A DNA stretch of 64,000 nt from Hydractinia symbiolongicarpus (GCF_029227915.1 NC_079885.1:20161001-20225000); one strand, 5' to 3'; positions 42,289 to 53,184 are shown, counted from the first letter of the stretch. A program made the numbers and translations. The notes: generated by a model not told the origin, from the letters alone.

Positions 42289-42305
42289 AATTGCGCCACG
42301 GAGAC
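42232..42305 (-). tRNA. tRNA-Asn: tRNA-Asn(GTT), class A consensus
   Basis: Identical to consensus; the next unit to the right is also A-like because of a spacer crossover near 42,412-42,422. Confidence 0.93.
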
Positions 42306-42500
42306 ATGAAACTTACTGAAGTTTCCCTATTTACAAGTTGGCTCATTTACTTTCATTTATTTTTAATAGCACATCTGATGATGCCTGTAAACATGGCTAC
42401 AAGAGTAACACTACCGTTGCTTTTACAATTATCGTGACATTAGGAATCATAAGCAGTGGTAGCACTATCTGTTTCATCTGATCGAAGAATTTGTTTATTG

Positions 42501-42525
42501 CGTCCCCGGGTGGGCTTGAACCACA

Positions 42526-42557
<32 letters not shown>

Positions 42558-42574
42558 AATTGCGACACGGAGAC
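42501..42574 (-). pseudogene. recombinant, class R2
   Basis: A 3' half and anticodon arm; D-stem T10/C25 and a B-type upstream flank. Confidence 0.68.
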
Positions 42575-42768
42575 ACGAAACATACTGAAATATCCCTATT
42601 TACTAGTTAGTTAATTCAATTTCATTGTTTTTAACACCACATCTGACTATGCAGGTAAACGTTGTTTCAAGACTAAAACTACCGTTGCTTTTGCAATTAT
42701 CGTGACATTAGGAATCATAAGCAGTGTTAGCACTATCTGTTTTATCTGATCGAAGTGTTTGTTCATTG

Positions 42769-42825
<57 letters not shown>

Positions 42826-42842
42826 AATTGCGGCACGAAGAC
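42769..42842 (-). pseudogene. recombinant, class R2
   Basis: Consensus A from the 3' end through the anticodon arm, then B1 D-stem and acceptor 5' end (C10/C25, T5/G68). Confidence 0.7.
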
Positions 42843-43036
42843 ACGAAACATACTGAAGTATCCCTATTTACTAGTTAGCTAATTCAATTTCAATGTTTTT
42901 AACACCACATCTGACTATGCAGGGAAACGTAGTTTGAAGACTAAAACTACCGTTGCTTTTACAATTATCGTGACATTAGGAATCATAAGCAGTGGTAGCA
43001 CTATCTGTTTCAACTGATCGAAGTATTTGTTCATTG

Positions 43037-43093
<57 letters not shown>

Positions 43094-43110
43094 AAATGCG
43101 CCACGGAGAC
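43037..43110 (-). tRNA. tRNA-Asn: tRNA-Asn(GTT), class A
   Basis: Single D-loop change (caaatgcg); stems intact. Confidence 0.85.
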
Positions 43111-43305
43111 CTGAAACTTACTGAAGTTTCCCTATTTACAAGTTGGCTCATTTACTTTCATTTATTTTTAATAGCACATCTGATGATGCCTGTAAACATG
43201 GCTACAAGAGTAACACTACCGTTGCTTTTACAATTATCGTGACATTAGGAATCAGAAGCAGTGGTAGCACTATCTGTTTCATCTGATCGAAGTATTTGTT
43301 CATTG

Positions 43306-43379
43306 CGTCCCCGGGTGGGCTTGAACCACCTATCTTTCGGTTAACAGCCGAACGCGCTAACCAATTGCGCCACAGAGAC
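43306..43379 (-). tRNA. tRNA-Asn: tRNA-Asn(GTT), class A
   Basis: T6/G67 wobble and variable-region changes (ctatct). Confidence 0.8.
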
Positions 43380-43573
43380 ATGAATTTACTAAAGTTTCGC
43401 TATTTACAAGTTGGCTCATTTACTTTCATTTATTTTTAATAGCACATCTGATGATGCCAGTAGACATGGCTACAAGAGTAACACTACCGTTGCTCTTACA
43501 GTTAACGTTACATTAGGAATGAGAGACAGTGATAGCACTCTCTGATTCTTCTGATGGACATATTTGTTCATCG

Positions 43574-43647
43574 CTTCCCCGTTTGGGTTTGAACCACCAA
43601 CCTTTCCGTTAACAGCCAAACGCGCTAACCAATTGCGACACGGAGAC
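43574..43647 (-). pseudogene. pseudo-tRNA-Asn, class B2
   Basis: Acceptor/T-stem change (cgtttggg), gcgacac D stem. Confidence 0.85.
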
Positions 43648-43841
43648 ACGAAACAAACTGAAATATCCCTATTTACTAGTTAGTTAATTTAATTTCAATG
43701 TTTTTAACACTACATCTGACTATGCAGGTAAACGTAGTTTCAAGACTAAAACTACCGTTGCTTTTACAATTATCGTGACATTAGGAATCATAAGCAGTGT
43801 TAGCACTATCTGTTTTATCTGATCGAAGTGTTTGTTCATTG

Positions 43842-43898
<57 letters not shown>

Positions 43899-43915
43899 AA
43901 TTGCGCCACGGAGAC
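43842..43915 (-). tRNA. tRNA-Asn: tRNA-Asn(GTT), class A consensus
   Basis: Identical to consensus. Confidence 0.93.
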
Positions 43916-44110
43916 ATAAAACTTACTGAAGTTTCCCTATTTACAAGTTGTCTCATTTACTTTCATTTATTTTTAATAGCACATCTGTTGATGCCAGTAA
44001 ACATGGCTACAAGAGTAACACTACCGTTGCTCTTACAGTTAACGTGACATTAGGAATAAGAGGCAGTGATAGCACTCTCTGATTCATCTGATCGAAGTTT
44101 TTGTTCATTG

Positions 44111-44184
44111 CGTCCCCGGGTGGGCTTGAACCACCAACTTTTCCGTTAACAGCCGAACGCGCTAACCAATTCCGGCACGGCGAC
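44111..44184 (-). pseudogene. recombinant, class R1
   Basis: A 3' end (G1-C72 pair restored) on a B body with G30/G40, G13/G22 and acceptor change (cggcgac). Confidence 0.78.
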
Positions 44185-44378
44185 ATGAAAATTACTGAAG
44201 TTTCCCTATTTACAAGTTGGCTCATTTACTTTCATATATTTTAATAGCACATCTGATGATGCCAGTAAACATGGCTACAAGAGTAACACTACCGTTGCTT
44301 TTACAATTATCGTGACATTAAGAATCATAAGCAGTGGTAGCACTATTTGTTTCGTCTGATTGAAGTATTTGTTCATTG

Positions 44379-44435
<57 letters not shown>

Positions 44436-44452
44436 AATTGCGCCACAAAGAC
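44379..44452 (-). tRNA. tRNA-Asn: tRNA-Asn(GTT), class A
   Basis: T5/G68 and T6/G67 add to T4/G69, so three consecutive wobbles weaken the acceptor. Confidence 0.7.
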
Positions 44453-44647
44453 ATTAAACTTACTGAAGTTTCCCCATTTACAAGTTGACTCATTTACTTT
44501 CATTTATTTTTAATAGCACACCTGATGATGCCAGTAAATATGGCTACAAGAGTAACACTACCGTTGCTCTTAGAGTTGACGTGACATTAGGAATAAGAGG
44601 CAGTGATAGCACTCTCTGATTCTTCTGATGGACATATTTGTTCATCG

Positions 44648-44721
44648 CTTCCCCGGGTGGGCTTCAACCACCAACCTTTCCGTTAACAGCCGAACGTGCT
44701 AACCAATTGCAGCACTAAGAC
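44648..44721 (-). pseudogene. pseudo-tRNA-Asn, class B2
   Basis: C11/A24 D-stem change and gcagcac. Confidence 0.85.
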
Positions 44722-44915
44722 ACGAAAAATACTGAAGTATCCCTATTTACTAGTTAGCTAATTCAATTTCAATGTTTTTAACACCACATCTGACTATGCA
44801 GGTAAACGTAGTTTCAAGACTAAAACTACCGTTGTTTTTACAATTATCGTGACATTAGGAATCATAAGCAGTGTTAGCACTATCTGTTTCATCTGATCGA
44901 AGTGTTTGTTCATTG

Positions 44916-44972
<57 letters not shown>

Positions 44973-44989
44973 AATTGCGCCAAGGAGAC
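44916..44989 (-). tRNA. tRNA-Asn: tRNA-Asn(GTT), class A variant
   Basis: Single T7/C66 mismatch. Confidence 0.7.
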
Positions 44990-45184
44990 ATAAAACTTAC
45001 TGAAGTTTCCCTATTTACAAGTTCTCTCATTTACTTTCATTTATTTTTAATAGCACATCTGTTGATGCCAGTAAACATGGCTACAAGAGTAACACTACCG
45101 TTGCTCTTACAGTTAACGTGACATTAGGAATAAGAGGCAGTGATAGCACTCTCTGATTCATCTGATCGAAGTTTTTGTTCATTG

Positions 45185-45257
45185 CGTCCCCGGGTGGGCT
45201 GGAACCACCAACATTTCCGTTAACAGCGAACGCGTTAACCAATTCCGGCACGGTGAC
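45185..45257 (-). pseudogene. recombinant, class R1, 73 nt
   Basis: One anticodon-stem base lost (agcgaac), A57 to C, G13/G22. Confidence 0.8.
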
Positions 45258-45451
45258 ATGAAAATTACTGAAGTTTCCCTATTTACAAGTTGGCTCATTT
45301 ACTTTCATTTATTTTAATAGCACATCTGATGATGCCAGTAAACATGGCTACAAGAGTAACACCACCGTTGCTTTTACAATTATCGTGACATTAAGAATCA
45401 TAAGCAGTGGTAGCACCATTTGTTTCGTCTGATTGAAGTATTTGTTCATTG

Positions 45452-45457
45452 CGTCCT

Positions 45458-45508
<51 letters not shown>

Positions 45509-45525
45509 AATTGCGCCACAAAGAC
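45452..45525 (-). tRNA. tRNA-Asn: tRNA-Asn(GTT), class A with T5-A68
   Basis: Shares T5 and T6 with 44,379 and 47,275, but here G68 is A, so T5-A68 is a Watson-Crick pair; T6/G67 remains a wobble. Confidence 0.78.
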
Positions 45526-45720
45526 ATTAAACTTACTGAAGTTTCTCTATTTAAAAGTTGGCTCATTTACTTTCATTTATTTTTAATAGCACACCTGATG
45601 ATGCCAGTAAATATGGCTACAAGAGTAACACTACCGTTGCTCTTAGAGTTAACGTGACATTAGGAATAAGAGGCAGTGATAGCACTCTCTGATTCTTCTG
45701 ATGGACATATTTGTTCATCG

Positions 45721-45722
45721 CT

Positions 45723-45753
<31 letters not shown>

Positions 45754-45794
45754 CGTTAACAGCCGAACGTGCTAACCAATTGCGGCACTAAGAC
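45721..45794 (-). pseudogene. pseudo-tRNA-Asn, class B2
   Basis: D-stem C11/A24 change. Confidence 0.85.
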
Positions 45795-45988
45795 ACGAAA
45801 AATACTGAAGTATCCCTATTTACTAGTTAGCTAAATCAATTTCAATGTTTTTAACACCACATCTGACTATGCAGGTAAACGTAGTTTCAAGACTAAAACT
45901 ACCGTTGCTTTTACAATTATCGTGACATTAGGAATCATAAGCAGTGGTAGCACTATCGGTTTCATCTGATCGAAGTATTTGTTCATTG

Positions 45989-46025
<37 letters not shown>

Positions 46026-46062
46026 CACAGCCGAACGTGCTAACCAATTGCGCCACGGAGAC
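45989..46062 (-). tRNA. class A copy with anticodon GTG (His)
   Basis: Plus-strand cac at 46,026-46,028 gives anticodon GTG. Body is class A except D-stem C11/A24. It lacks the extra G at -1 that tRNA-His needs, so authentic His identity is unlikely. Confidence 0.65.
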
Positions 46063-46201
46063 ATGAAACTTACTGAAGTTTCCCTATTCAAAAGTTGGCT
46101 CATTTACTTTCATTTTTTTTTAATAGCACATAACGTGACATTAGGAATAAGAGGCAGTGATAGCACTCTCTGATTTTTCTGATGGACATACTTGTTCATC
46201 G

Positions 46202-46275
46202 CTTCCCCGGGTTGGCTTGAACCACCAACCTTTCCGTTAACAGCCAAACGCGCCAACCAATTGTGGCATGGAGAC
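46202..46275 (-). pseudogene. pseudo-tRNA-Asn, class B2
   Basis: G52/A62 and tgtggcatgg; only 213 bp after the previous unit because of a spacer deletion. Confidence 0.85.
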
Positions 46276-46469
46276 ACGAAACATACTGAAGTATCCCTAT
46301 TTACTAGTTAGCTAATTCAATTTCAATGTTTTTAACACCACATCTGACTATGCCGGTAAACGTAGTTTCAAGACTAAAACTACCTTTGCTTTTACAATTA
46401 TCGTGACATTAGGAATAATAAGCAGTGGTAGCACTATCTGTTTGATCTGATCGAAGTATTTGTTCATTG

Positions 46470-46487
46470 CGTCCCCGGGTGGGCTTT

Positions 46488-46526
<39 letters not shown>

Positions 46527-46543
46527 AATTGCAGCACTAAGAC
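46470..46543 (-). pseudogene. recombinant, class R2
   Basis: C56 lost (ctttaacc) and B-type 5' end (gcagcactaagac). Confidence 0.75.
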
Positions 46544-46737
46544 ACGAAAAATACTGAAGTATCCCTATTTACTAGTTAGCTAATTCAATTTCAATGTTTT
46601 TAACACCACATCTGACTATGCAGGTAAACGTAGTTTCAAGACTAAAACTACCGTTGTTTTTACAATTATCGTGACATTAGGAATCATAAGCAGTGTTAGC
46701 ACTATCTGTTTCATCTGATCGAAGTGTTTGTTCATTG

Positions 46738-46794
<57 letters not shown>

Positions 46795-46811
46795 AATTGC
46801 GCCACGGAGAC
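46738..46811 (-). tRNA. tRNA-Asn: tRNA-Asn(GTT), class A consensus
   Basis: Identical to consensus. Confidence 0.93.
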
Positions 46812-47006
46812 ATTAAACTTACTGAAGTTTCCCTATTTACAAGTTGGCTCATTTACTTTCATTTATTTTTAATAGCACATCTGTTGATGCCAGTAAACAT
46901 GGCTACAAGAGTAACACTACCGTTGCTCTTACAGTTAACGTGACATTAGGAATAAGAGGCAGTGATAGCACTCTCTGATTCATCTGATCGAAGTTTTTGT
47001 TCATTG

Positions 47007-47079
47007 CGAACCCGGGTGGGCTGGAACCACCAACATTTCCGTTAACAGCGAACGCGTTAACCAATTCCGGCACGGCGAC
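47007..47079 (-). pseudogene. recombinant, class R1, 73 nt
   Basis: As 45,185-45,257 with a further acceptor change (cgaacccg). Confidence 0.8.
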
Positions 47080-47274
47080 ATGAAAATTACTGAAGTTTCA
47101 CCTATTTACAAGTTGGCTCATTTACTTTCATTTATTTTAATAGCACATCTGATGATGCCAGTAAACATGGCTACAAGAGTAACACCACCGTTGCTTTTAC
47201 AATTATCGTGACATTAAGAATCATAAGCAGTGGTAGCACCATTTGTTTCGTCTGATTGAAGTATTTGTTCATTG

Positions 47275-47331
<57 letters not shown>

Positions 47332-47348
47332 AATTGCGCCACAAAGAC
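47275..47348 (-). tRNA. tRNA-Asn: tRNA-Asn(GTT), class A
   Basis: Three consecutive wobbles as at 44,379. Confidence 0.7.
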
Positions 47349-47543
47349 ATTAAACTTACTGAAGTTTCTCTATTTAAAAGTTGGCTCATTTACTTTCATT
47401 TATTTTTAATAGCACACCTGATGATGCCAGTAAATATGGCTACAAGAGTAACACTACCGTTGCTCTTAGAGTTAACGTGACATTAGGAATAAGAGGCAGT
47501 GATAGCACTCTCTGATTCTTCTGATGGACATATTTGTTCATCG

Positions 47544-47545
47544 CT

Positions 47546-47576
<31 letters not shown>

Positions 47577-47617
47577 CGTTAACAGCCGAACGTGCTAACC
47601 AATTGCGGCACTAAGAC
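47544..47617 (-). pseudogene. pseudo-tRNA-Asn, class B2
   Basis: C11/A24 change. Confidence 0.85.
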
Positions 47618-47811
47618 ACGAAAAATACTGAAGTATCCCTATTTACTAGTTAGCTAAATCAATTTCAATGTTTTTAACACCACATCTGACTATGCAGGTA
47701 AACGTAGTTTCAAGACTAAAACTACCGTTGTTTTTACAATTATCGTGACATTAGGAATCATAAGCAGTAGTAGCACTATCTGTTTCATCTGATCGAAGTA
47801 CTTGTTCATTG

Positions 47812-47885
47812 TGTCTCCGGGTGGGCTTGAACCACCAACCTTTCCGTTAACAGCCGAACGCGCTAACCAATTGCGGCACGGAGAC
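47812..47885 (-). pseudogene. recombinant, class R1
   Basis: A-type trailer and 3' end (tgtctccg, discriminator A) on a B1 body. Confidence 0.78.
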
Positions 47886-48079
47886 ACGAAACATAATGAA
47901 GTATCCCTATTTACTAGTTAGCTAATTCTATTTCAATGTTTTTAACACCACATCTGACTATGCAGGAAAACGTAGTTTCAAGACTAAAGCTACCGTTGCT
48001 TTTACAATTATCGTGACATTAGGAATCATAAGCAGTGGTAGCACTATCTGTTTCATCTGATCGAAGTATTTGTTCATTG

Positions 48080-48116
<37 letters not shown>

Positions 48117-48153
48117 CACAGCCGAACGTGCTAACCAATTGCGCCACGGAGAC
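48080..48153 (-). tRNA. class A copy with anticodon GTG (His)
   Basis: Same as 45,989-46,062. Confidence 0.65.
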
Positions 48154-48227
48154 ATGAAACTTACTGAAGTTTCCCTATTCAAAAGCTGGCTCATTTACTT
48201 TCATTTTTTTTAATAGCACATCTGATG

Positions 48228-48253
48228 GCGCTAACCAATTGCGCCACGGAGAC
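48228..48253 (-). pseudogene. 5' tRNA fragment (acceptor 5' strand and D arm)
   Basis: 26 nt of class A 5' end fused to truncated spacer, 148 bp after the previous unit. Confidence 0.85.
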
Positions 48254-48448
48254 ATGAAACTTACTGAAGTTTCCCTATTTACAAGTTGGCTCATTTACTT
48301 TCATTTATTTCTAATAGCACATCTGATGATGCCAGTAAACATGGCTACAACAGTAACACTACCGTTGCTCTTACAGTTAACGTGACATTAGGAATAAGAG
48401 GCAGTGATAGCACTCTTTCATTCATCTGATCGAAGTATTTGTTCATTG

Positions 48449-48466
48449 CGTCCCCGGGTGGGCTTT

Positions 48467-48505
<39 letters not shown>

Positions 48506-48522
48506 AATTGCGGCACTAAGAC
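48449..48522 (-). pseudogene. recombinant, class R2
   Basis: C56 lost and B1 5' end (gcggcactaagac). Confidence 0.75.
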
Positions 48523-48716
48523 ACGAAAAATACTGAAGTATCCCTATTTACTAGTTAGCTAATTCAATTTCAATGTTTTTAACACCACATCTGACTATGC
48601 AGGTAAACGTAGTTTCAAGACTAAAACTACCGTTGCTTTTACAATTATCGTGACATTAGGAATCATAAGCAGTGGTAGCACTATCTGTTTCATCTGATCG
48701 AAGTGTTTGTTCATTG

Positions 48717-48773
<57 letters not shown>

Positions 48774-48790
48774 AATTGCGCCACGGAGAC
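48717..48790 (-). tRNA. tRNA-Asn: tRNA-Asn(GTT), class A consensus
   Basis: Identical to consensus. Confidence 0.93.
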
Positions 48791-48985
48791 ATGAAACTTA
48801 CTGAAGTTTCCCTATTTACAAGTTGGCTCATTTACTTTCATTTATTTCTAATAGCACATCTGATGATGCCAGTAAACATGGCTACAACAGTAACACTACC
48901 GTTGCTCTTACAGTTAACGTGACATTAGGAATAAGAGGCAGTGATAGCACTCTCTGATTTTTCTGATGGACATACTTGTTCATCG

Positions 48986-49059
48986 CTTCCCCGGGTTGGC
49001 TTGAACCACCAACCTTTCCGTTAACAGCCAAACGCGCTAACCAATTGCGGCACGGAGAC
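48986..49059 (-). pseudogene. pseudo-tRNA-Asn, class B2
   Basis: G52/A62 (gttggc), T29 change. Confidence 0.86.
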
Positions 49060-49253
49060 ACGAAACATACTGAAGTATCCCTATTTACTAGTTAGCTAAT
49101 TCAATTTCAATGTTTTTAACACCACATCTGACTATGCCGGTAAACGTAGTTTCAAGACTAAAACTAGCTTTGCTTTTACAATTATCGTGACATTAGGAAT
49201 CATAAGCAGTGGTAGCGCTATCTGTTTCATCTGATCGAAGTATTTGTTCATTG

Positions 49254-49269
49254 CGTCCCAGGGTGGGCG

Positions 49270-49310
<41 letters not shown>

Positions 49311-49327
49311 AATTGCGCCACGGAGAC
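49254..49327 (-). pseudogene. class A copy with B-box A58 lost
   Basis: C6/T67 mismatch and A58 to C (ggcgtgaa). Confidence 0.65.
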
Positions 49328-49522
49328 ATAAAACTTACTGAAGTTTCCCTATATAAAAGTTGGCTCATTTACTTTCATTTATTTTTAATAGCACATCTGA
49401 TGATGCCAGTAAACATGGCTACAAGAGTAACACTACCGTTGCTGTTAGAGTTAACGTGACATTAGGAATAAGAGGCAGTGATAGCACTCTCTGATTCTTC
49501 TGATGGACATATTTGTTCATCG

Positions 49523-49596
49523 CTTCCCTGGGTGGGCTTGAACCACCAACCTTTCCGTTAACAGCCGAACACGCTAACCAATTGCGGCACGGATAC
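49523..49596 (-). pseudogene. pseudo-tRNA-Asn, class B2
   Basis: Further changes cttccctg and ggatac. Confidence 0.85.
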
Positions 49597-49790
49597 ACAA
49601 AACATACTGAAGTATCCCTATTTACTAATTAGCTAATTCAATTTCAATGTTTTTAACACCACATCTGACTATGTAGGTAAACGTAGTTTCAAGACGAAAA
49701 CTACCGTTGCTTTTACAATTATCGTGACATTAAGAATCATAAGCAGTGGTAGCACTATCTGATTCATCTGATCGAAGTACTTGTTCATTG

Positions 49791-49864
49791 CGTCTCCGGG
49801 TGGGCTTGAACCACCAACCTTTCCGTTAACAGCCGAACGCGCTAACCAATTGCGGCACGGAGAC
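49791..49864 (-). pseudogene. recombinant, class R1
   Basis: Copy of 47,812-47,885 with discriminator G. Confidence 0.78.
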
Positions 49865-50058
49865 ACGAAACATAATGAAGTATCCCTATTTACTAGTTAG
49901 CTAATTCTATTTCAATGTTTTTAACACCACATCTGACTATGCAGGAAAACGTAGTTTCAAGACTAAAACTACCGTTGCTTTTACAATTATCGTGACATTA
50001 GGAATCATAAGCAGTGGTAGCACTATCTGTTTCATCTGATCGAAGTATTTGTTCATTG

Positions 50059-50095
<37 letters not shown>

Positions 50096-50132
50096 CACAG
50101 CCGAACGTGCTAACCAATTGCGCCACGGAGAC
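50059..50132 (-). tRNA. class A copy with anticodon GTG (His)
   Basis: Same as 45,989-46,062. Confidence 0.65.
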
Positions 50133-50207
50133 ATGAAACTTACTGAAGTTTCCCTATTCAAAAGTTGGCTCATTTACTTTCATTTTTTTTTAATAGCACA
50201 TCTGATG

Positions 50208-50233
50208 GCGCTAACCAATTGCGCCACGGAGAC
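50208..50233 (-). pseudogene. 5' tRNA fragment (acceptor 5' strand and D arm)
   Basis: Copy of 48,228-48,253. Confidence 0.85.
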
Positions 50234-50428
50234 ATGAAACTTACTGAAGTTTCCCTATTTACAAGTTGGCTCATTTACTTTCATTTATTTCTAATAGCAC
50301 ATCTGATGATGCCAGTAAACATGGCTACAACAGTAACACTACCGTTGCTCTTACAGTTAACGTGACATTAGGAATAAGAGGCAGTGATAGCACTCTCTGA
50401 TTTTTCTGATGGACATACTTGTTCATCG

Positions 50429-50502
50429 CTTCCCCGGGTTGGCTTGAACCACCAACCTTTCCGTTAACAGCCAAACGCGCTAACCAATTGTGGCATGGAG
50501 AC
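50429..50502 (-). pseudogene. pseudo-tRNA-Asn, class B2
   Basis: tgtggcatgg variant as at 46,202. Confidence 0.85.
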
Positions 50503-50695
50503 ACGAAACATACTGAAGTATCCCTATTTACTAGTTAGCTAATTCAATTCAATGTTTTTAACACCACATCTGACTATGCCGGTAAACGTAGTTTCAAGAC
50601 TAAAACTACCTTTGCTTTTACAATTATCGTGACATTAGGAATAATAAGCAGTGGTAGCACTATCTGTTTGATCTGATCGAAGTATTTGTTCATTG

Positions 50696-50713
50696 CGTCC
50701 CCGGGTGGGCTTT

Positions 50714-50752
<39 letters not shown>

Positions 50753-50769
50753 AATTGCGGCACTAAGAC
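50696..50769 (-). pseudogene. recombinant, class R2
   Basis: C56 lost and B1 5' end. Confidence 0.75.
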
Positions 50770-50963
50770 ACGAAAAATACTGAAGTATCCCTATTTACTA
50801 GTTAGCTAATTCAATTTCAATGTTTTTAACACCACATCTGACTATGCAGGTAAACGTAGTTTCAAGACTAAAACTACCGTTGCTTTTACAATTATCGTGA
50901 CATTAGGAATCATAAGCAGTGGTAGCACTATCTGTTTCATCTGATCGAAGTATTTGTTCATTG

Positions 50964-51020
<57 letters not shown>

Positions 51021-51037
51021 AATTGCGCCACGGAGAC
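50964..51037 (-). tRNA. tRNA-Asn: tRNA-Asn(GTT), class A consensus
   Basis: Identical to consensus. Confidence 0.93.
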
Positions 51038-51232
51038 ATGAAACTTACTGAAGTTTCCCTATTTACAAGTTGGCTCATTTACTTTCATTTATTTCTAATA
51101 GCACATCTGATGATGCCAGTAAACATGGCTACAACAGTAACACTACCGTTGCTCTTACAGTTAACGTGACATTAGGAATAAGAGGCAGTGATAGCACTCT
51201 CTGATTTTTCTGATGGACATACTTGTTCAACG

Positions 51233-51306
51233 CTTCCCCGGGTTGGCTTGAACCACCAACCTTTCCGTTAACAGCCAAACGCGCTAACCAATTGCGGCAC
51301 GGAGAC
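51233..51306 (-). pseudogene. pseudo-tRNA-Asn, class B2
   Basis: G52/A62, T29. Confidence 0.86.
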
Positions 51307-51500
51307 ACGAAACATACTGAAGTATCCCTATTTACTAGTTAGCTAATTCAATTTCAATGTTTTTAACACCACATCTGACTATGCCGGTAAACGTAGTTTC
51401 AAGACTAAAACTAGCTTTGCTTTTACAATTATCGTGACATTAGGAATCATAAGCAGTGGTAGCGCTATCTGTTTCATCTGATCGAAGTATTTGTTCATTG

Positions 51501-51516
51501 CGTCCCAGGGTGGGCG

Positions 51517-51557
<41 letters not shown>

Positions 51558-51574
51558 AATTGCGCCACGGAGAC
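51501..51574 (-). pseudogene. class A copy with B-box A58 lost
   Basis: As 49,254-49,327. Confidence 0.65.
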
Positions 51575-51769
51575 ATGAAACTTACTGAAGTTTCCCTATT
51601 TAAAAGTTAGCTTATTTACTTTCATTTATTTTTAATAGCACATCTGATGATGCCAGTAAACATGGCTACAAGAGTAACACTACCGTTGCTCTTACAGTGA
51701 ACGTGACATTAGGAATAAGAGGCAGTGATAGCACTCTCTGATTCTTCTGATGGACATATTTGTTCATCG

Positions 51770-51843
51770 CTTCCCCGTTTGGGCTTGAACCACCAACCTT
51801 TCCGTTAACAGCCGAACGCGCTAGCCAATTGCGGCACGGAGAC
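51770..51843 (-). pseudogene. pseudo-tRNA-Asn, class B2
   Basis: cgtttggg T-stem/acceptor change. Confidence 0.85.
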
Positions 51844-52037
51844 ACGAAACATACTGAAATATCCTTATTTACTAGTTAGCTAATTCAATTTCAATGTTTC
51901 TAACACCACATCTGACTATGCAAGTACACGTAGTTTCAAGACTAAAACTACCGTTGCTTTTACAATTATCCTGACATTAGGAATCATAAGCAGTGGTAGC
52001 ACTATCTGTTTCATCTGATCGAAGTATTTGTTCATTG

Positions 52038-52049
52038 CGTCCCCGGGTA

Positions 52050-52081
<32 letters not shown>

Positions 52082-52111
52082 CAACGCGCTAACCAATTGC
52101 GCCACGGAGAC
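52038..52111 (-). pseudogene. class A copy with G29/G41
   Basis: Anticodon-stem mismatch and G52/T62 wobble. Confidence 0.62.
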
Positions 52112-52306
52112 ATGAAACTTACTGAAGTTTCCCTATTTACAAGTTGGCTCATTTACTTTCATTTATTTTTAATAGCACATCTGTTGATGCGAGTAAACAT
52201 GGCTACAAGAGTAACACTACCGTTGCTCTTACAGTTAACGTAACATTAGGAATAAGAGGCAGTGATAGCACTCTCTGATTTTTCTGATGGACATATTTGT
52301 CCATCG

Positions 52307-52308
52307 CT

Positions 52309-52339
<31 letters not shown>

Positions 52340-52380
52340 CGTTAACAGCCGAACGCGCTAACCAATTGCTGTACGGAGAC
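52307..52380 (-). pseudogene. pseudo-tRNA-Asn, class B2
   Basis: D-arm change (tgctgtacgg). Confidence 0.85.
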
Positions 52381-52573
52381 ACGAAACATACTGAAGTATC
52401 CCTATTTACTAGTTAGCTAATTCAATTCAATGTTTTTAACACCACATCTGACTATGCCGGTAAACGTAGTTTCAAGACTAAAACTACCTTTGCTTTTACA
52501 ATTATCGTGACATTAGGAATAATAAGCAGTGGTAGCACTATCTGTTTGATCTGATCGAAGTATTTGTTCATTG

Positions 52574-52591
52574 CGTCCCCGGGTGGGCTTT

Positions 52592-52630
<39 letters not shown>

Positions 52631-52647
52631 AATTGCGGCACTAAGAC
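52574..52647 (-). pseudogene. recombinant, class R2
   Basis: Copy of 50,696-50,769. Confidence 0.75.
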
Positions 52648-52841
52648 ACGAAAAATACTGAAGTATCCCTATTTACTAGTTAGCTAATTCAATTTCAATG
52701 TTTTTAACACCACATCTGACTATGCAGGTAAACGTAGTTTCAAGACTAAAACTACCGTTGCTTTTACAATTATCGTGACATTAGGAATCATAAGCAGTGG
52801 TAGCACTATCTGTTTCATCTGATCGAAGTATTTGTTCATTG

Positions 52842-52898
<57 letters not shown>

Positions 52899-52915
52899 AA
52901 TTGCGCCACGGAGAC
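52842..52915 (-). tRNA. tRNA-Asn: tRNA-Asn(GTT), class A consensus
   Basis: Identical to consensus. Confidence 0.93.
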
Positions 52916-53110
52916 ATGAAACTTACTGAAGTTTCCCTATTTACAAGTTGGCTCATTTACTTTCATTTATTTCTAATAGCACATCTGATGATGCCAGTAA
53001 ACATGGCTACAACAGTAACACTACCGTTGCTCTTACAGTTAACGTGACATTAGGAATAAGAGGCAGTGATAGCACTCTCTGATTTTTCTGATGGACATAC
53101 TTGTTCATCG

Positions 53111-53184
53111 CTTCCCCGGGTTGGCTTGAACCACCAACCTTTCCGTTAACAGCCAAACGCGCTAACCAATTGCGGCACGGAGAC
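53111..53184 (-). pseudogene. pseudo-tRNA-Asn, class B2
   Basis: Copy of 51,233-51,306. Confidence 0.86.

Larger units (their letters stand above)
44794..47688. repeat. Block repeat, shift about 1,822 bp
   Basis: Units at 44,916, 45,185, 45,452 and 45,721 recur at 46,738, 47,007, 47,275 and 47,544. Shared marks are the agcgaacgcg deletion, ctggaacc, the acaaagac acceptor and ttagagtt. Confidence 0.75.
47812..50397. repeat. Block repeat, shift 1,979 bp
   Basis: Units at 47,812 and 48,080 and the short fragment at 48,228 recur at 49,791, 50,059 and 50,208. Both copies have the GTG-anticodon tRNA, the same spacer deletion and the tandem half-tRNA. Confidence 0.8.
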
